The translations under genes and the position numbers were made by a program. The notes under the pieces are model-generated. The model did no database searches. It was not told the DNA's origin and saw nothing but the letters and a program-made list of their open reading frames with translations. From a virus: a stretch of 59,991 nucleotides of DNA. Shown here one piece after another: positions 7,269-15,577 of the stretch (positions within the stretch are counted from its first letter, which is position 1; the number at the start of each line of letters is the position of its first letter). The stretch lies in IMG/VR virus record IMGVR_UViG_3300038426_000231, positions 1 through 59,991 of that record; one strand, 5' to 3'.

Positions 7269-7892
7269 ATGGAAGAAATTTCGGAAGTTTTCAAAAAGGA
7301 TATTCCGGCTGGCACGCCTGCATCCAAGGGCGGAAAAGCTCGGATGCAGAGTCTTTCTCCCCAGCAAAAAAAGATGTTGGGAATGAAGGCTGCCAAAGCG
7401 CGTTGGGGTAAAACAAAAAAGAGCGGAAAAGAAGCTGGCATTCCTCTCCAAGCAATTGCAGGAACCCGCAAAACGCGTACAAAAGAAACCCGTGTCTTTA
7501 GCATTGCATTGACGGCTGCGGAAAAGCGTCTAGCCAAGGCAATCGAGGAGCGGGCTCGTGCGGCCTCTACCTGGGCCGTGTTGAATGCCGAAATCCCCAG
7601 CCTGCAGCGCACCATTGCCGCCTTGCGCAACCAGCAGAATCCCGACGCTCCCCAGGTAGCTTACCCAATGCAGCTCCCCGATGGTTCTCCAGTAACATAC
7701 GCGTTGAATTCTGGCCCCAGCGCCTACGATCTCAACACCGTTCTGTCGGATGCGCCCGCACCCGCATTGTCTCCCCGCCCGCTTGCTGCTTCGCGTGCTG
7801 GGGGTGGAGCGATGAACATCAATTTGGGCGACGACGACGAGGAAGATAAATTCCTCAATGATAGCAACGTAGCCGGCGGTCAATGGCACTAA
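7269..7892 (+). CDS. Hypothetical basic protein with AAKARWG motif
   Basis: From the ATG at 7269 this encodes 207 residues; the frame is open upstream through the tandem repeat, but that extension is repeat-derived. An AGGATG sequence lies just before the chosen start. The N-terminal third is basic and contains GGKARMQSLSPQQKKML followed by GMKAAKARWGK (about residues 21-48), a motif seen in many small bacterial proteins of unknown function. The middle is helical and coiled-coil-like (EKRLAKAIEERARAAST), then a Pro/Ala-rich linker and an acidic tail (GDDDEEDKF). Function is unknown; nucleic-acid contact by the basic part is a guess. Confidence 0.6.
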   Translation: MEEISEVFKKDIPAGTPASKGGKARMQSLSPQQKKMLGMKAAKARWGKTKKSGKEAGIPLQAIAGTRKTRTKETRVFSIALTAAEKRLAKAIEERARAASTWAVLNAEIPSLQRTIAALRNQQNPDAPQVAYPMQLPDGSPVTYALNSGPSAYDLNTVLSDAPAPALSPRPLAASRAGGGAMNINLGDDDEEDKFLNDSNVAGGQWH

Positions 7893-7918
7893 GAATGGCA
7901 CTAAGAGCAGAGCTAGCG

Positions 7919-8197
7919 ATGAAAAACCAAAACAATATCGGTCAGTGGGTCCGCAGAATCTTCAAAAAGGATTCTATCGATTTTGAAGAGGAAGTCGACC
8001 AGAATCTTGTTACGGATGAAAACTGCCGCAGCCATACGTATACTGTGACGCTCTATGATGAAGACATGCACGTAATCCGCACCTTCACCAAATGCATGGG
8101 TGCAGAAACCATCAACAACGGTGTGCAATTTGAAGATGAGTTCGGTTTGCTCAAATATTTTGAAGCGCCATGGATCAGCATTGAAGAACAACCCTAA
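7919..8197 (+). CDS. Hypothetical 92-residue protein
   Basis: I start this gene at ATG 7919 (MKNQNNIGQWVRRIFKKDS), because the extra in-frame residues upstream come from a duplicated AATGGCACTAAGA at the end of the previous gene. It is a small soluble mixed alpha/beta-looking protein with no membrane segment or motif I recognise. It follows the preceding gene by 26 bases, so the two are probably co-transcribed. Its stop overlaps by 4 bases the stop of the converging nuclease-like gene on the other strand. Function unknown. Confidence 0.55.
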   Translation: MKNQNNIGQWVRRIFKKDSIDFEEEVDQNLVTDENCRSHTYTVTLYDEDMHVIRTFTKCMGAETINNGVQFEDEFGLLKYFEAPWISIEEQP

Positions 8198-9105
8198 AGC
8201 TTCTCCACTACTTCAAACACCCCGCGTTGTGGTGCTCTGCCGCCATGGCAAGGCACGCGGAAGATGCACGGTCGTGGCCAGTCACACCCAGTCAACTGCG
8301 GGTCAGGCAAAGAGTCCAGATTCTGGACTTTTTCTAGTTTGCGTGCCGCCATCTCCAGAATAGCTTGGCGCGCAGATTTCTCCGGCACTGGAATGTCTAG
8401 GTTAAAACAAACATCTTGCAACACGCCATCCGCCAGCATGGCTTGCAGCCAATCGTGGGTTGAAATATCGTCAAAATCTTCGCGCCATACTTGTAGCCAG
8501 GTGTTTTTAAAACCTTCACTTACATCGTTTTTTTTGCGGAAGCGCAATTTTTTGTTTGCCGGATGTCTTAGTCCTTTGGCCCAAGGGGAGTGCCGTTTCC
8601 CATTGCGATTTTGGCCCAAAACAATCACCACCTGCTGCATCGGCAAACCATAAGCACAAACCTCTCCAAGAGAGAACCAGCTTCGGCATTCTGAATAGTG
8701 CCGGTCGTCGCTCCAACTGGTAACCAGCACAATGCGCCGCAAGTGCGATCCATCGGGAGATAGAAAGCAAGAAGAGCGCCAATTTTCAAGTTTTTCTGGA
8801 ACCTTCCAAGGCGATTCCGTTGGTTTGCGGATTGCGGAAGTAATCACGTCGGCTAAAGCAGAGAGGTGGCATACTTCGCCATGCACATCGTAGGAATCGG
8901 TATCCAGCCCTGGTTCAATCCCCATTCCATAGCATTCTTCGCCAGCCGCCTCGCCAAAGTCCGCACGGTCTGACAAAAGGCCAGCGCGGATCGCACGCTG
9001 CAACATGGTGTTTCCATCTATCTTGATGTGTTCCCAAAAACGCAGCCAATAGGCTTTGCGCGGGCATTGTTCAAAAGCAGTCAGCAGTTCGGCAGTCCCC
9101 AACAT
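8194..9105 (-). CDS. PD-(D/E)XK-like protein with Cas4-style cysteines
   Basis: The 303-residue protein begins MLGTAELLTAFEQCPRKAYW, the opening shared by RecB/Cas4/AddB-type PD-(D/E)XK nucleases. It ends with three spaced cysteines in CDWPRPCIFRVPC. One N-terminal cysteine plus three C-terminal ones is the pattern that holds a 4Fe-4S cluster in Cas4, AddB and Dna2. I cannot point to a clear catalytic E-x-K motif in the middle, so it may be divergent or inactive. I recall similar proteins of unknown role in Acidobacteriota. It lies alone on this strand, with a 15-bp palindrome just upstream (9118-9132) and another copy inside its 3' coding part (8314-8328), suggesting its own transcriptional control. 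Confidence 0.6.
   Translation of the reverse strand: MLGTAELLTAFEQCPRKAYWLRFWEHIKIDGNTMLQRAIRAGLLSDRADFGEAAGEECYGMGIEPGLDTDSYDVHGEVCHLSALADVITSAIRKPTESPWKVPEKLENWRSSCFLSPDGSHLRRIVLVTSWSDDRHYSECRSWFSLGEVCAYGLPMQQVVIVLGQNRNGKRHSPWAKGLRHPANKKLRFRKKNDVSEGFKNTWLQVWREDFDDISTHDWLQAMLADGVLQDVCFNLDIPVPEKSARQAILEMAARKLEKVQNLDSLPDPQLTGCDWPRPCIFRVPCHGGRAPQRGVFEVVEKL
8314..8328. promoter_or_regulatory. 15-bp palindrome GTCCAGATTCTGGAC, copy 1
   Basis: Perfect dyad GTCCAGA-T-TCTGGAC. It lies inside the 3' coding region of the nuclease-like gene. Other copies are at 9118-9132, 53013-53027 and 57467-57481, so a sequence-specific regulator is likely. Confidence 0.55.
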
Positions 9106-9117
9106 GGTGCATCCCCA

Positions 9118-9132
9118 ATCCAGAATCTGGAC
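9118..9132. promoter_or_regulatory. 15-bp palindrome, copy 2, before nuclease-like gene
   Basis: ATCCAGAATCTGGAC, one base from the reverse complement of the perfect dyad. It sits 13-27 bases upstream of the start of the minus-strand nuclease-like gene, a natural operator position. Confidence 0.6.
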
Positions 9133-9190
9133 TGGTTTCTAAAATATGTCGATCCCTATTTGAGGACGTATAAGCCTAAGGTTTATCGAA

Positions 9191-9228
9191 GCGCTAGTTT
9201 TGTCATCAAATGATGATAAAATAAGCGC
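9191..9228. promoter_or_regulatory. VapBC operator palindrome
   Basis: A 38-bp imperfect dyad: outer arms GCGCT/AGCGC, middle arms TTTT/AAAA, and inner arms TCATCA/TGATGA around a central AA. It ends 13 bases before the antitoxin start. VapBC complexes normally repress their own promoter through such dyads. Confidence 0.75.
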
Positions 9229-9241
9229 AATAGGAGGAACC

Positions 9242-9439
9242 ATGAGAACAACCGTTGTTCTGGACGATGATTTGGTAAAGACGGCGCAAGAATACAGTGG
9301 TGAAAAAGAGAGGACAGCGTTGTTGCGTTTGGCGCTCAAATCTCTGATTCATTTGGAAGCATCGCGGAGACTGGCCGCGCTTGGAGGCACTATGCCTGAA
9401 CTGGAAGATATTTTTCGCACCCGAGTTGATGCGCTATGA
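9242..9439 (+). CDS. vapB: VapB-type antitoxin
   Basis: This 65-residue protein begins MRTTVVLDDDLVKTAQEY, a ribbon-helix-helix N-terminus, with KERTALLRLALKSLIHLE as the helical part. It matches the small VapB antitoxin group (DUF2191-like) that neutralises a PIN-domain toxin and represses the operon. The ATG at 9242 follows AGGAGGAACC, a near-perfect ribosome binding site; the frame extends upstream through the operator but is unlikely to be translated. It overlaps the toxin gene by 4 bases (ATGA). On a phage such a module can aid maintenance or exclude competing phages. Confidence 0.85.
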   Translation: MRTTVVLDDDLVKTAQEYSGEKERTALLRLALKSLIHLEASRRLAALGGTMPELEDIFRTRVDAL

Positions 9440-9795
9440 TCCTTGCCGATACTTCAATTTGGATTGACTATCTTCGGGGCCGGAACCAGGAGATGGAGAA
9501 GCTACTAAATTCTGGCCAGATCATCATGCATCCATTTGTTCTCGCAGAGATTTCTCTTGGGTCGTTGCGGAACCGTGATAAGACACTCGCAACAATGGAA
9601 AAACTTTTGCAGATAGGAGTTGCGCAACTGAGCGAGGTACGGCAAATGATTGAGGCAAACGGACTTTATTCAAAGGGTATCGGCCTTGTCGATGCACACT
9701 TGATAGCTTCTTGTCTTTTGTCTCCTGGAATGCGCTTATGGACGCGTGACGCACGGCTCGAAGCTATCGCGCGCACCATGGGCATTTCTGTCTGA
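9436..9795 (+). CDS. vapC: VapC PIN-domain toxin
   Basis: This 119-residue PIN-domain protein is a VapC-type ribonuclease toxin, a family that cleaves tRNA or rRNA. The acidic metal-binding residues are recognisable: D5 in MILADTSIWIDYLRG, E38 in VLAEISLG, D85 region in GIGLVDAHLIAS, and D103 in LWTRDARL. Length and order are typical of full-length VapC. It overlaps the antitoxin gene by 4 bases and ends 2 bases before a converging late gene on the other strand. The toxin appears intact. Confidence 0.87.
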   Translation: MILADTSIWIDYLRGRNQEMEKLLNSGQIIMHPFVLAEISLGSLRNRDKTLATMEKLLQIGVAQLSEVRQMIEANGLYSKGIGLVDAHLIASCLLSPGMRLWTRDARLEAIARTMGISV

Positions 9796-9796
9796 C

Positions 9797-10039
9797 TTAT
9801 TTCTCTTCGTCCTCGTCTTCCTCGTTTTCTTCTTCTTTTTCTTCCTCGTCTTCCTCTTCGTTCATTCCGTCCATAATTTCCTGTGCCAATTCAAGTGCAT
9901 TCCGTTTGATAACGAATCCGTCCAGCGCCGATTGGCCGTCCACATAAAGCACAGATTTTTTCTTGTCCGCCGCCTTCACAAGCGTCACCTTCCACGGATT
10001 CACAAAAATGCCGTCGTCAATCTCGATCATGTTAGGCAT
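9797..10039 (-). CDS. Small protein with long acidic tail
   Basis: The 80-residue protein has a compact N-terminal part (MPNMIEIDDGIFVNPWKVTL...) and a C-terminus made almost entirely of Glu and Asp from about residue 59. GAGGGT precedes the ATG at 10039. It is the last gene of the leftward late region. I do not recognise it. Acidic tails occur in phage DNA-mimic and chaperone-like proteins, but nothing here proves either. Confidence 0.65.
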   Translation of the reverse strand: MPNMIEIDDGIFVNPWKVTLVKAADKKKSVLYVDGQSALDGFVIKRNALELAQEIMDGMNEEEDEEEKEEENEEDEDEEK

Positions 10040-10052
10040 TTTTACCCTCGTA

Positions 10053-10697
10053 TTACGGCTTTTGCCGAACTGCTCTCTGCTTCATCCCCACCAGATTCGT
10101 CCACGCTTCTATAGGCGGTACCGGCGCTCGCACGGTTGTATTCAAAGTCTTGTTGCTTGGGCTCGTTGCGTTCATCACCGACAAAGGTGTTTTGTTCATA
10201 TCGTCGATCCACAACTGCAGCCGTTTGCGGCTGGATGGATCGGCAATATACGTTTGGACGATGGTTGCAGCTTGCTCCTCTGGAATAGTCGCTAGGGTGT
10301 AGCCTTTGGCTCGCAGAGCGTCAATCTTCGAAATGTTGTAGGGATTCTGCGGATTATCCGGCAGCGCCTTAGCCTGAATCGGTCCCGGCAGGTTGCTGCG
10401 CCATAGATGCACAATTTCATGGCCACGCGTTTGTTGAACACCCTGTTTGAATTTTGCCAGATCGTTGATTTCCACCACATGCGGCTCGTGTTCACCTACA
10501 CTGGCAATGGCCGGCTCACGGTAAGATCCAGGCAACGCAGGCCCTAGCACATAGCGCACCCCAATCGCATGTTCTACGCGGCTTACCGCTGGCGGCAGCG
10601 AAGTATCCACACTTTCAGTGATCTGGCTTGGTTGCCGTCGTTTCGCTTCTTCGCGCAGTTCGCCAATCGTTTTCATGCGAGGCGGATTGGTGGCCAT
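10053..10697 (-). CDS. Zincin-like protein with HEIVH motif
   Basis: The 214-residue protein contains RGHEIVHLW at about residues 91-99, an HExxH zinc-binding motif as in metallopeptidases. No clear third zinc ligand is obvious. The N-terminal 40 residues look disordered. GAGGTTT precedes the ATG at 10697. It lies after the large internal virion proteins, so it could be a virion-borne protease or an injected protein. It is also divergent from a small membrane protein gene, and a TTGCGC-type operator (10725-10741) lies between the two starts, so it may be controlled separately from the structural genes. Confidence 0.6.
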   Translation of the reverse strand: MATNPPRMKTIGELREEAKRRQPSQITESVDTSLPPAVSRVEHAIGVRYVLGPALPGSYREPAIASVGEHEPHVVEINDLAKFKQGVQQTRGHEIVHLWRSNLPGPIQAKALPDNPQNPYNISKIDALRAKGYTLATIPEEQAATIVQTYIADPSSRKRLQLWIDDMNKTPLSVMNATSPSNKTLNTTVRAPVPPIEAWTNLVGMKQRAVRQKP

Positions 10698-10724
10698 TTT
10701 GAAACCTCAAATCCTTTGACAACT

Positions 10725-10741
10725 GCGCAATTTATGCGCAA
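10725..10741 (-). promoter_or_regulatory. Distant copy of the TTGCGC-N5-TTGCGC operator
   Basis: Read on the minus strand this is TTGCGC-ATAAA-TTGCGC, with 11-bp centre spacing exactly as in four copies beside the XRE regulator at 48.9-49.1 kb. It lies between two divergent starts (10697 minus, 10765 plus). Confidence 0.65.
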
Positions 10742-10764
10742 ACTAATTCATAAAGGCAGCCGCT

Positions 10765-10980
10765 ATGGAATGGATCTTCGCGTTTTTCTTTCTCGTGCTT
10801 CTCACCGGGTTGCTGCGCATTCTGCCCGGCAAACAGATAACCATCCCGATGATCGCGATTGCAAGTGGCCTCATCGTGGCAATTTTTCTGTTCGTCACCC
10901 GCAATTTTGTCCTCTCGTTCGTGCTTTCTACGGTTGGCGGCTTGCTCGTTGCTTTTGTCCCGTCCTACAAAAAGCTTTAG
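10765..10980 (+). CDS. Two-helix small membrane protein
   Basis: This 71-residue protein has two hydrophobic segments, about residues 3-20 (FAFFFLVLLTGLLRIL) and 27-62 (IPMIAIASGLIVAIFLF then VLSFVLSTVGGLLVAFV), and ends in a basic PSYKKL. AAAGG sits upstream of the ATG. It runs against the surrounding late genes and fills an otherwise empty 300-base gap. An operator-like repeat lies 24 bases before it. It could be a prophage-expressed exclusion protein or holin-like; neither can be proven. Confidence 0.55.
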   Translation: MEWIFAFFFLVLLTGLLRILPGKQITIPMIAIASGLIVAIFLFVTRNFVLSFVLSTVGGLLVAFVPSYKKL

Positions 10981-10994
10981 TCCAACTGTCCAGT

Positions 10995-13781
10995 TTATGG
11001 CTCAGAGGATTCTGGCTCCTCCGGTTCGGTTTCGGCCGGTTCTTCCGGAGTCGTTGTTTCCGGTGTTTGCATTTCTTGCTGTCGCTGTTGCGCAGTTTCC
11101 CGCAGTTGCTTCAGCGTCTTCGGGCTTGTTGCCGTAATCGCCACACTCGTTGCATACCGGGCAAGCGTTGGAGAAATCGGAATGCGTCGTTGCTGAGCCG
11201 CCTTCGCTACCTCTCCCAGATTCTGCGCAAAAACAGCTCTTTCTTCTGGTGGCATCTTTTCAATTGCCGCCAAATCTTTTGGTGTAACTCTCGCAATCCA
11301 GTTCACCACTTCCGGGCGTTCAAACAGATTTGCCAGCACATGAGAACCACCAAGAATCACGGGTGCCATCGCTACTTCTGTCAATGCGTAGCCAGGATGT
11401 CCTAGCAGCGTAGAAAGCACCGCTGTCGGCACTGTGTAGTAAAGAGCATTGATGGCACGCCGCACACCTTGTTCGCGCAATCTTCTCGCAGCAGTTTTCT
11501 GAACAGCTTCTGCTCGTTCCGCCTGAATCTCTTCTGGCGTAATCACCTTGCGCTCTGCCTGAACTTCTTCCGGCCGGGTCGGCAAAGCCGCACGTTCCGG
11601 TTGTGCCACTGTTTCTGCAGCAGGCGCAGGCGGTGTAGGTTCCGACTGCAACCGATAGCCCTCGCGCATATCGTTGACCGATGGGGGTGCTGGCACTTCT
11701 TCCAGTTTGGGAGGCGCTGGCAGCGGCTTTAATTTTTCGCGCAGGGGCGCTTCTTCCGGAAGTGCCTTCAAACCTTCCCGCAAATTGTTGATGTGTTCGG
11801 CCAATTGCGGAATCGAAGGGTCGTAGTTGCCCACCATCTTCAACCGTTCTGCGCGTTCCTGCTCTCGCGCATATTCCGGCGAAGTTTCTGCCAAAGATTT
11901 TCCTGCCACTGTCTGCGGACGGGTCGGCGGATTCACAAATGTGTCTTTGTAGGGACCGTGCAAGGCACGCGCTTTTTCAAGTTCCTTGCCTGCTCCCGCC
12001 TCTTCTGAAAGCTGGTCTTCTGTTTTCCGCACCGCATCCAGCACCTGCCCGATGGCATAGCGGACGTTGCCTCGCGTAGCACTGCGCACAGCGTATTCCA
12101 GCTGCGTCTTCCATACATGCAGCCGGGTCGCATCCACTGGTTTTGTTGCTTCGGCCTCTGTTTCGTCCACGTCCAAGCCCAAACGATTGACAATTTCGTC
12201 AATTGCTTTTTTGTTCTCTGGCGAAGCCTTGTCGTAGTTTTCTCCAAGTCCGTTCTGCTTGGCAATGCTGTCCCGCGTACTCTGCAATTCAGAAACCTCT
12301 GCACCGGTCGGTTTGGTTTCTTTCAGCACTTTGCGGAACTCGGCTACATCTTCCGGGTCCATCACAGACTTCGAAGCGTTGATCTGGTTAACGATTTCGC
12401 CGGAAGGAGTCTCGGTCGTTCCTACTTTCTCTCTCCAATCGTTCCAGGCAGCATCATCTTCAGCTTTCGCCTTTTTGTGTGCTGTTTCAATCTTCTCCTG
12501 CATTTGCTTTGAAGCATCGTTCAGCTTCTGTTCCGTGCTCTTGCGCTTCTCCACGTCTCGCAACACATCGGAGTTTTCCTTTTGAACCCTTCTAACTTCA
12601 TCTTCATAGTGAGCCAACGTTTGTTTATTTTTCTTCATCGCATTCAGGCGCTGTTCTGCATGGCGTGCTTGGATGCGCGCGTTATGCTCCTGCACTTTGG
12701 CAACGTCGCCCGCGTGCTTTTCCCGTGCGGCCTCGTCCGCCGTCTTCACCTCAGTTGCGTATTTTTTCTCCCGTCCCGCCGTTTCGTGAAGAGCTTTCTG
12801 CGTCTTCTCCAAGTGCTGTTGAGCTAACTTTGTGTTTTCCGCAGCGGCTTTCTCCGCTGCCTCGGCATTGGCCTTTACCGTCTTCTTGGCCATCTCTCTC
12901 AATCCGCGTGGTCCGGTTTCTGTCAATGCTTCGGCTACACCGCGCGCCGCTCCCGGAACCACCCTCGCAACACCCCCTGCAATATGGGGTGCCTCATACA
13001 AGGCCACGTTACCAGCGGCAGTTCCCGCAGCGCCGGCAATGTCTCCTGTTCCAATCTGCGTGCCAAGCTGTTCACCCAACTGTGCTGCTGCCGGTCCTAC
13101 GCCAGGAATCACAGTTGCCAGAGCATGACCGGCCGCTCTCATTCCATGTGCGCCTCGTTGCCATGGTGTCTTCGCTTGCTGCGCTGCGGTATATTCTTTC
13201 CCCGCTGCCTGCGCCTGTTGTTGCGCAGGAGCAATGGCCATTCGGTAGGTAGTCAATAATCCACGATCTGCCCACTTCGCTTCTTCAGGGTTCTGCGGAC
13301 CTTCTACCACGGCATGGTAAAGTCCAGAAGCAGCGCCACCAATAGCGCCTCCAAAACTAGACAACAATCTTGAAGCCGCACCGCCTTCAGGCGCTGCGGG
13401 CTTTTCTGGGGCAAGAATCGGCTCTCCCGCTGCATTCCGGCCTACAATGCGAACACCTCCGCCCTTGGCAAGGGTGTTGATGTTTGGATCAGCAGCCGTA
13501 TCCGCCACATACTTTCTGATCTGCCCCAAATCCGCCATCTTGTAACCGAGTTGCGCTGCGGTGCGGACCTTGCTATATGGAATCGGGCGTGTCCCTTCCT
13601 TTCCCGTCATCTGGTAAGTGCCTTCTGTCGGATACGCCTTCACCGTAAAATCGGTTTTGCTCTTGCGCGTTTTAATCTCGCTCAGCAGCTTATCCTGCTT
13701 GTCAGGCGCGAGTTGTTGCAGCGTTTGCAACTGCTGGTCTTTGGGCAAGGCAATAAATTCGTCAATGGGGTCTTGTGCCAT
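10995..13781 (-). CDS. Large internal virion / ejection-type protein
   Basis: The 928-residue protein has the composition of podovirus internal virion proteins. A soluble N-terminal region is followed by an Ala/Gly-rich stretch with hydrophobic segments (about residues 130-300). Next comes a long charged coiled-coil (about 300-620), a Pro-rich section, and near residues 795-850 hydrophobic stretches (YYTVPTAVLSTLLGHPGYAL). The C-terminus is Pro/Glu-rich. The start overlaps the stop of the upstream gene as TAATG, so the two are coupled. A role in DNA ejection through the cell envelope is inferred from composition and position only. Confidence 0.65.
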   Translation of the reverse strand: MAQDPIDEFIALPKDQQLQTLQQLAPDKQDKLLSEIKTRKSKTDFTVKAYPTEGTYQMTGKEGTRPIPYSKVRTAAQLGYKMADLGQIRKYVADTAADPNINTLAKGGGVRIVGRNAAGEPILAPEKPAAPEGGAASRLLSSFGGAIGGAASGLYHAVVEGPQNPEEAKWADRGLLTTYRMAIAPAQQQAQAAGKEYTAAQQAKTPWQRGAHGMRAAGHALATVIPGVGPAAAQLGEQLGTQIGTGDIAGAAGTAAGNVALYEAPHIAGGVARVVPGAARGVAEALTETGPRGLREMAKKTVKANAEAAEKAAAENTKLAQQHLEKTQKALHETAGREKKYATEVKTADEAAREKHAGDVAKVQEHNARIQARHAEQRLNAMKKNKQTLAHYEDEVRRVQKENSDVLRDVEKRKSTEQKLNDASKQMQEKIETAHKKAKAEDDAAWNDWREKVGTTETPSGEIVNQINASKSVMDPEDVAEFRKVLKETKPTGAEVSELQSTRDSIAKQNGLGENYDKASPENKKAIDEIVNRLGLDVDETEAEATKPVDATRLHVWKTQLEYAVRSATRGNVRYAIGQVLDAVRKTEDQLSEEAGAGKELEKARALHGPYKDTFVNPPTRPQTVAGKSLAETSPEYAREQERAERLKMVGNYDPSIPQLAEHINNLREGLKALPEEAPLREKLKPLPAPPKLEEVPAPPSVNDMREGYRLQSEPTPPAPAAETVAQPERAALPTRPEEVQAERKVITPEEIQAERAEAVQKTAARRLREQGVRRAINALYYTVPTAVLSTLLGHPGYALTEVAMAPVILGGSHVLANLFERPEVVNWIARVTPKDLAAIEKMPPEERAVFAQNLGEVAKAAQQRRIPISPTLARYATSVAITATSPKTLKQLRETAQQRQQEMQTPETTTPEEPAETEPEEPESSEP

Positions 13782-15574
13782 TATTTGCCTCCCAAAGCAT
13801 TATTCAACCGATCCGCTAACGACTGTCCACCGGTAGGTGCTACTGCACCTCCTGCTGTCCGCTCCGAATTCAGTCGGTCCAAATGCTGTTTCAGCACGTT
13901 CACTTTTTCGTGTGCCAATCTGTCCATCTGTCGCATCTGTTCAGAAGTCAGCGTCACTCCAGAGAGAAAACCGCGACTGTCGAATCGAGCACCTGATCTT
14001 GAGAGCCAAGGAGCCGATTCCACAGCTTCATTCCATACCGCCTGATTAATGCGAGCACCCTTTTGCGCTCCCAGCGTCATACCAATGTGGTTAGCCACTA
14101 GAGAAATCATGGCCTGCTGATCACCCTGCAAGGCATTCTTCAGGTTCTCGTCCATCGTCTTGGTTCTATCAACAGCCGCTTCGTAGGCCGTTTTGGTGTC
14201 AATGTAGTCCTTGGTGCCCTTGTTCCCAATTACGCGGCCTGGCTGAGCGGCTCCTGGTGCCGCGCCGCCAGCCGCAGAGGGCTGTTGCTGCGCTCTGCGC
14301 TTCGCTTCTCCCGGAGTCTTTGGCACAGACGGAGCACCCGGCGCAGCAGGTGTCGCTGCACCTCCAGCCGGTGTTGGCGCAGGAGCTGCGGCACCACCTC
14401 CACCAGCACCCACGGGAACAGAAACATGCGTCTCCGGAATCTGATACACATTTCCAGTCGTCGGATCGGTGTAGTGATAAAAACCGCTCGTGATTCTTCC
14501 CGTCAACGATGCTGGAGGAACCAAACCGTAGTTACGCGTTCCCGGAATTTCCTGATGCGTTCTCGCATCCAGATTGACTGAATAGATCTTTCCCTTGGCA
14601 TCTCGTGCCCATGCGGTTTTTGGTTGCAACTCTTTCGGAGCACTTTTGGCTCCTTCCAACAACTCACCAGGAATCGGCTTTTTATTCAAATAAAACCAAT
14701 CCCCGCTTTTCGTGTTTTGTTGAGCGGTAATCGTCGTTCCATCCGACAAAATAATGCTCTGCGTTTTAAAACTTTCTGCTTCAGCTTTGGGTTCTGTCAC
14801 CCTGCCCGTCCGTGCGAACTCCTCTTTCACTTCCTCTGGAGGCTCACTCTCTTTCCCCAAAACCTCTTTCCAATTCGCACGGTATTTTTCCCATGCCGTA
14901 GGAGCAGGAACCGGAGCGGCGGCAGTCAACAATGTCGCTTCCTGCTGCGCTTGCGCCTGTGCTCTTAATTGGCTAAGGGGCAGAGCTGGGCCTTGCACGG
15001 TATATGCACGTCTAGCTGGGAATGCCGGGGCAGCGCCCTCTTCCATCGGTGGCAGTGTCGCGCCGGGTGCTACGCCTGCTTGAGTCGTAGGGCCAGCTGG
15101 TGTAACTCTGGGTGTTCCTGCAGCCGGTTGCTTCGCTCCCGGTTCTACCGTTGCTTGATACTCAGGTTCGGCCGAGAGAGTCACTGGCGCACCAGTTGGT
15201 GCAGACGCGTTCACTGCCTGCGGCTGCACCGTTATCGACTGCGCTTCCGGCTTTTTCGTCAAGTGCAGTGCTTCACCAATCTTCTCGCCAATCTTTCCCC
15301 CAACACCCGGCGTCTTCTGTTGGCCTAGCAAAGCATCCCGCTGTTGCATCGCTTGAGTAAGGGCGTACTTCGCCTTCCACGATTCGAGAGTATCTTCTCC
15401 TTTTGGCCCCAAGAGCGATGAGTATTTTTGCTGTAGATTGCTGATATTTTGTTCGAGTTCTCCAAGGTGTGTTTCGCGTTCTTCATCAGAAAGAGCCTGC
15501 TTGCGCGCACGTTGTTCCCGTGCCAAGCCGGCTCCTATCGCCCAACCCTGGTTCCACGCACCCTCGTTGGCCAC
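13781..15574 (-). CDS. Virion protein with AW-x2-GW N-terminus
   Basis: The 597-residue protein starts MANEGAWNQGWAIGAG, then has a heptad-rich segment (about residues 22-80: LGELEQNISNLQQKYSSLL). A long Ala/Pro/Thr-rich low-complexity middle follows, and then a folded-looking C-terminal domain from about 460. Its N-terminal dozen residues resemble those of the neighbouring 111-residue protein (MANPDAWAAGWSKG), hinting at a shared targeting or docking signal. It is translationally coupled to the 928-residue protein. Probably an internal virion or tail-associated protein. Confidence 0.6.
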   Translation of the reverse strand: MANEGAWNQGWAIGAGLAREQRARKQALSDEERETHLGELEQNISNLQQKYSSLLGPKGEDTLESWKAKYALTQAMQQRDALLGQQKTPGVGGKIGEKIGEALHLTKKPEAQSITVQPQAVNASAPTGAPVTLSAEPEYQATVEPGAKQPAAGTPRVTPAGPTTQAGVAPGATLPPMEEGAAPAFPARRAYTVQGPALPLSQLRAQAQAQQEATLLTAAAPVPAPTAWEKYRANWKEVLGKESEPPEEVKEEFARTGRVTEPKAEAESFKTQSIILSDGTTITAQQNTKSGDWFYLNKKPIPGELLEGAKSAPKELQPKTAWARDAKGKIYSVNLDARTHQEIPGTRNYGLVPPASLTGRITSGFYHYTDPTTGNVYQIPETHVSVPVGAGGGGAAAPAPTPAGGAATPAAPGAPSVPKTPGEAKRRAQQQPSAAGGAAPGAAQPGRVIGNKGTKDYIDTKTAYEAAVDRTKTMDENLKNALQGDQQAMISLVANHIGMTLGAQKGARINQAVWNEAVESAPWLSRSGARFDSRGFLSGVTLTSEQMRQMDRLAHEKVNVLKQHLDRLNSERTAGGAVAPTGGQSLADRLNNALGGK

Positions 15575-15577
15575 AAT

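Noticed and set aside
8264-8653. Plus-strand frame inside the nuclease-like gene
   Set aside because: It is a shadow of the minus-strand gene, which has recognisable conserved ends and an operator.
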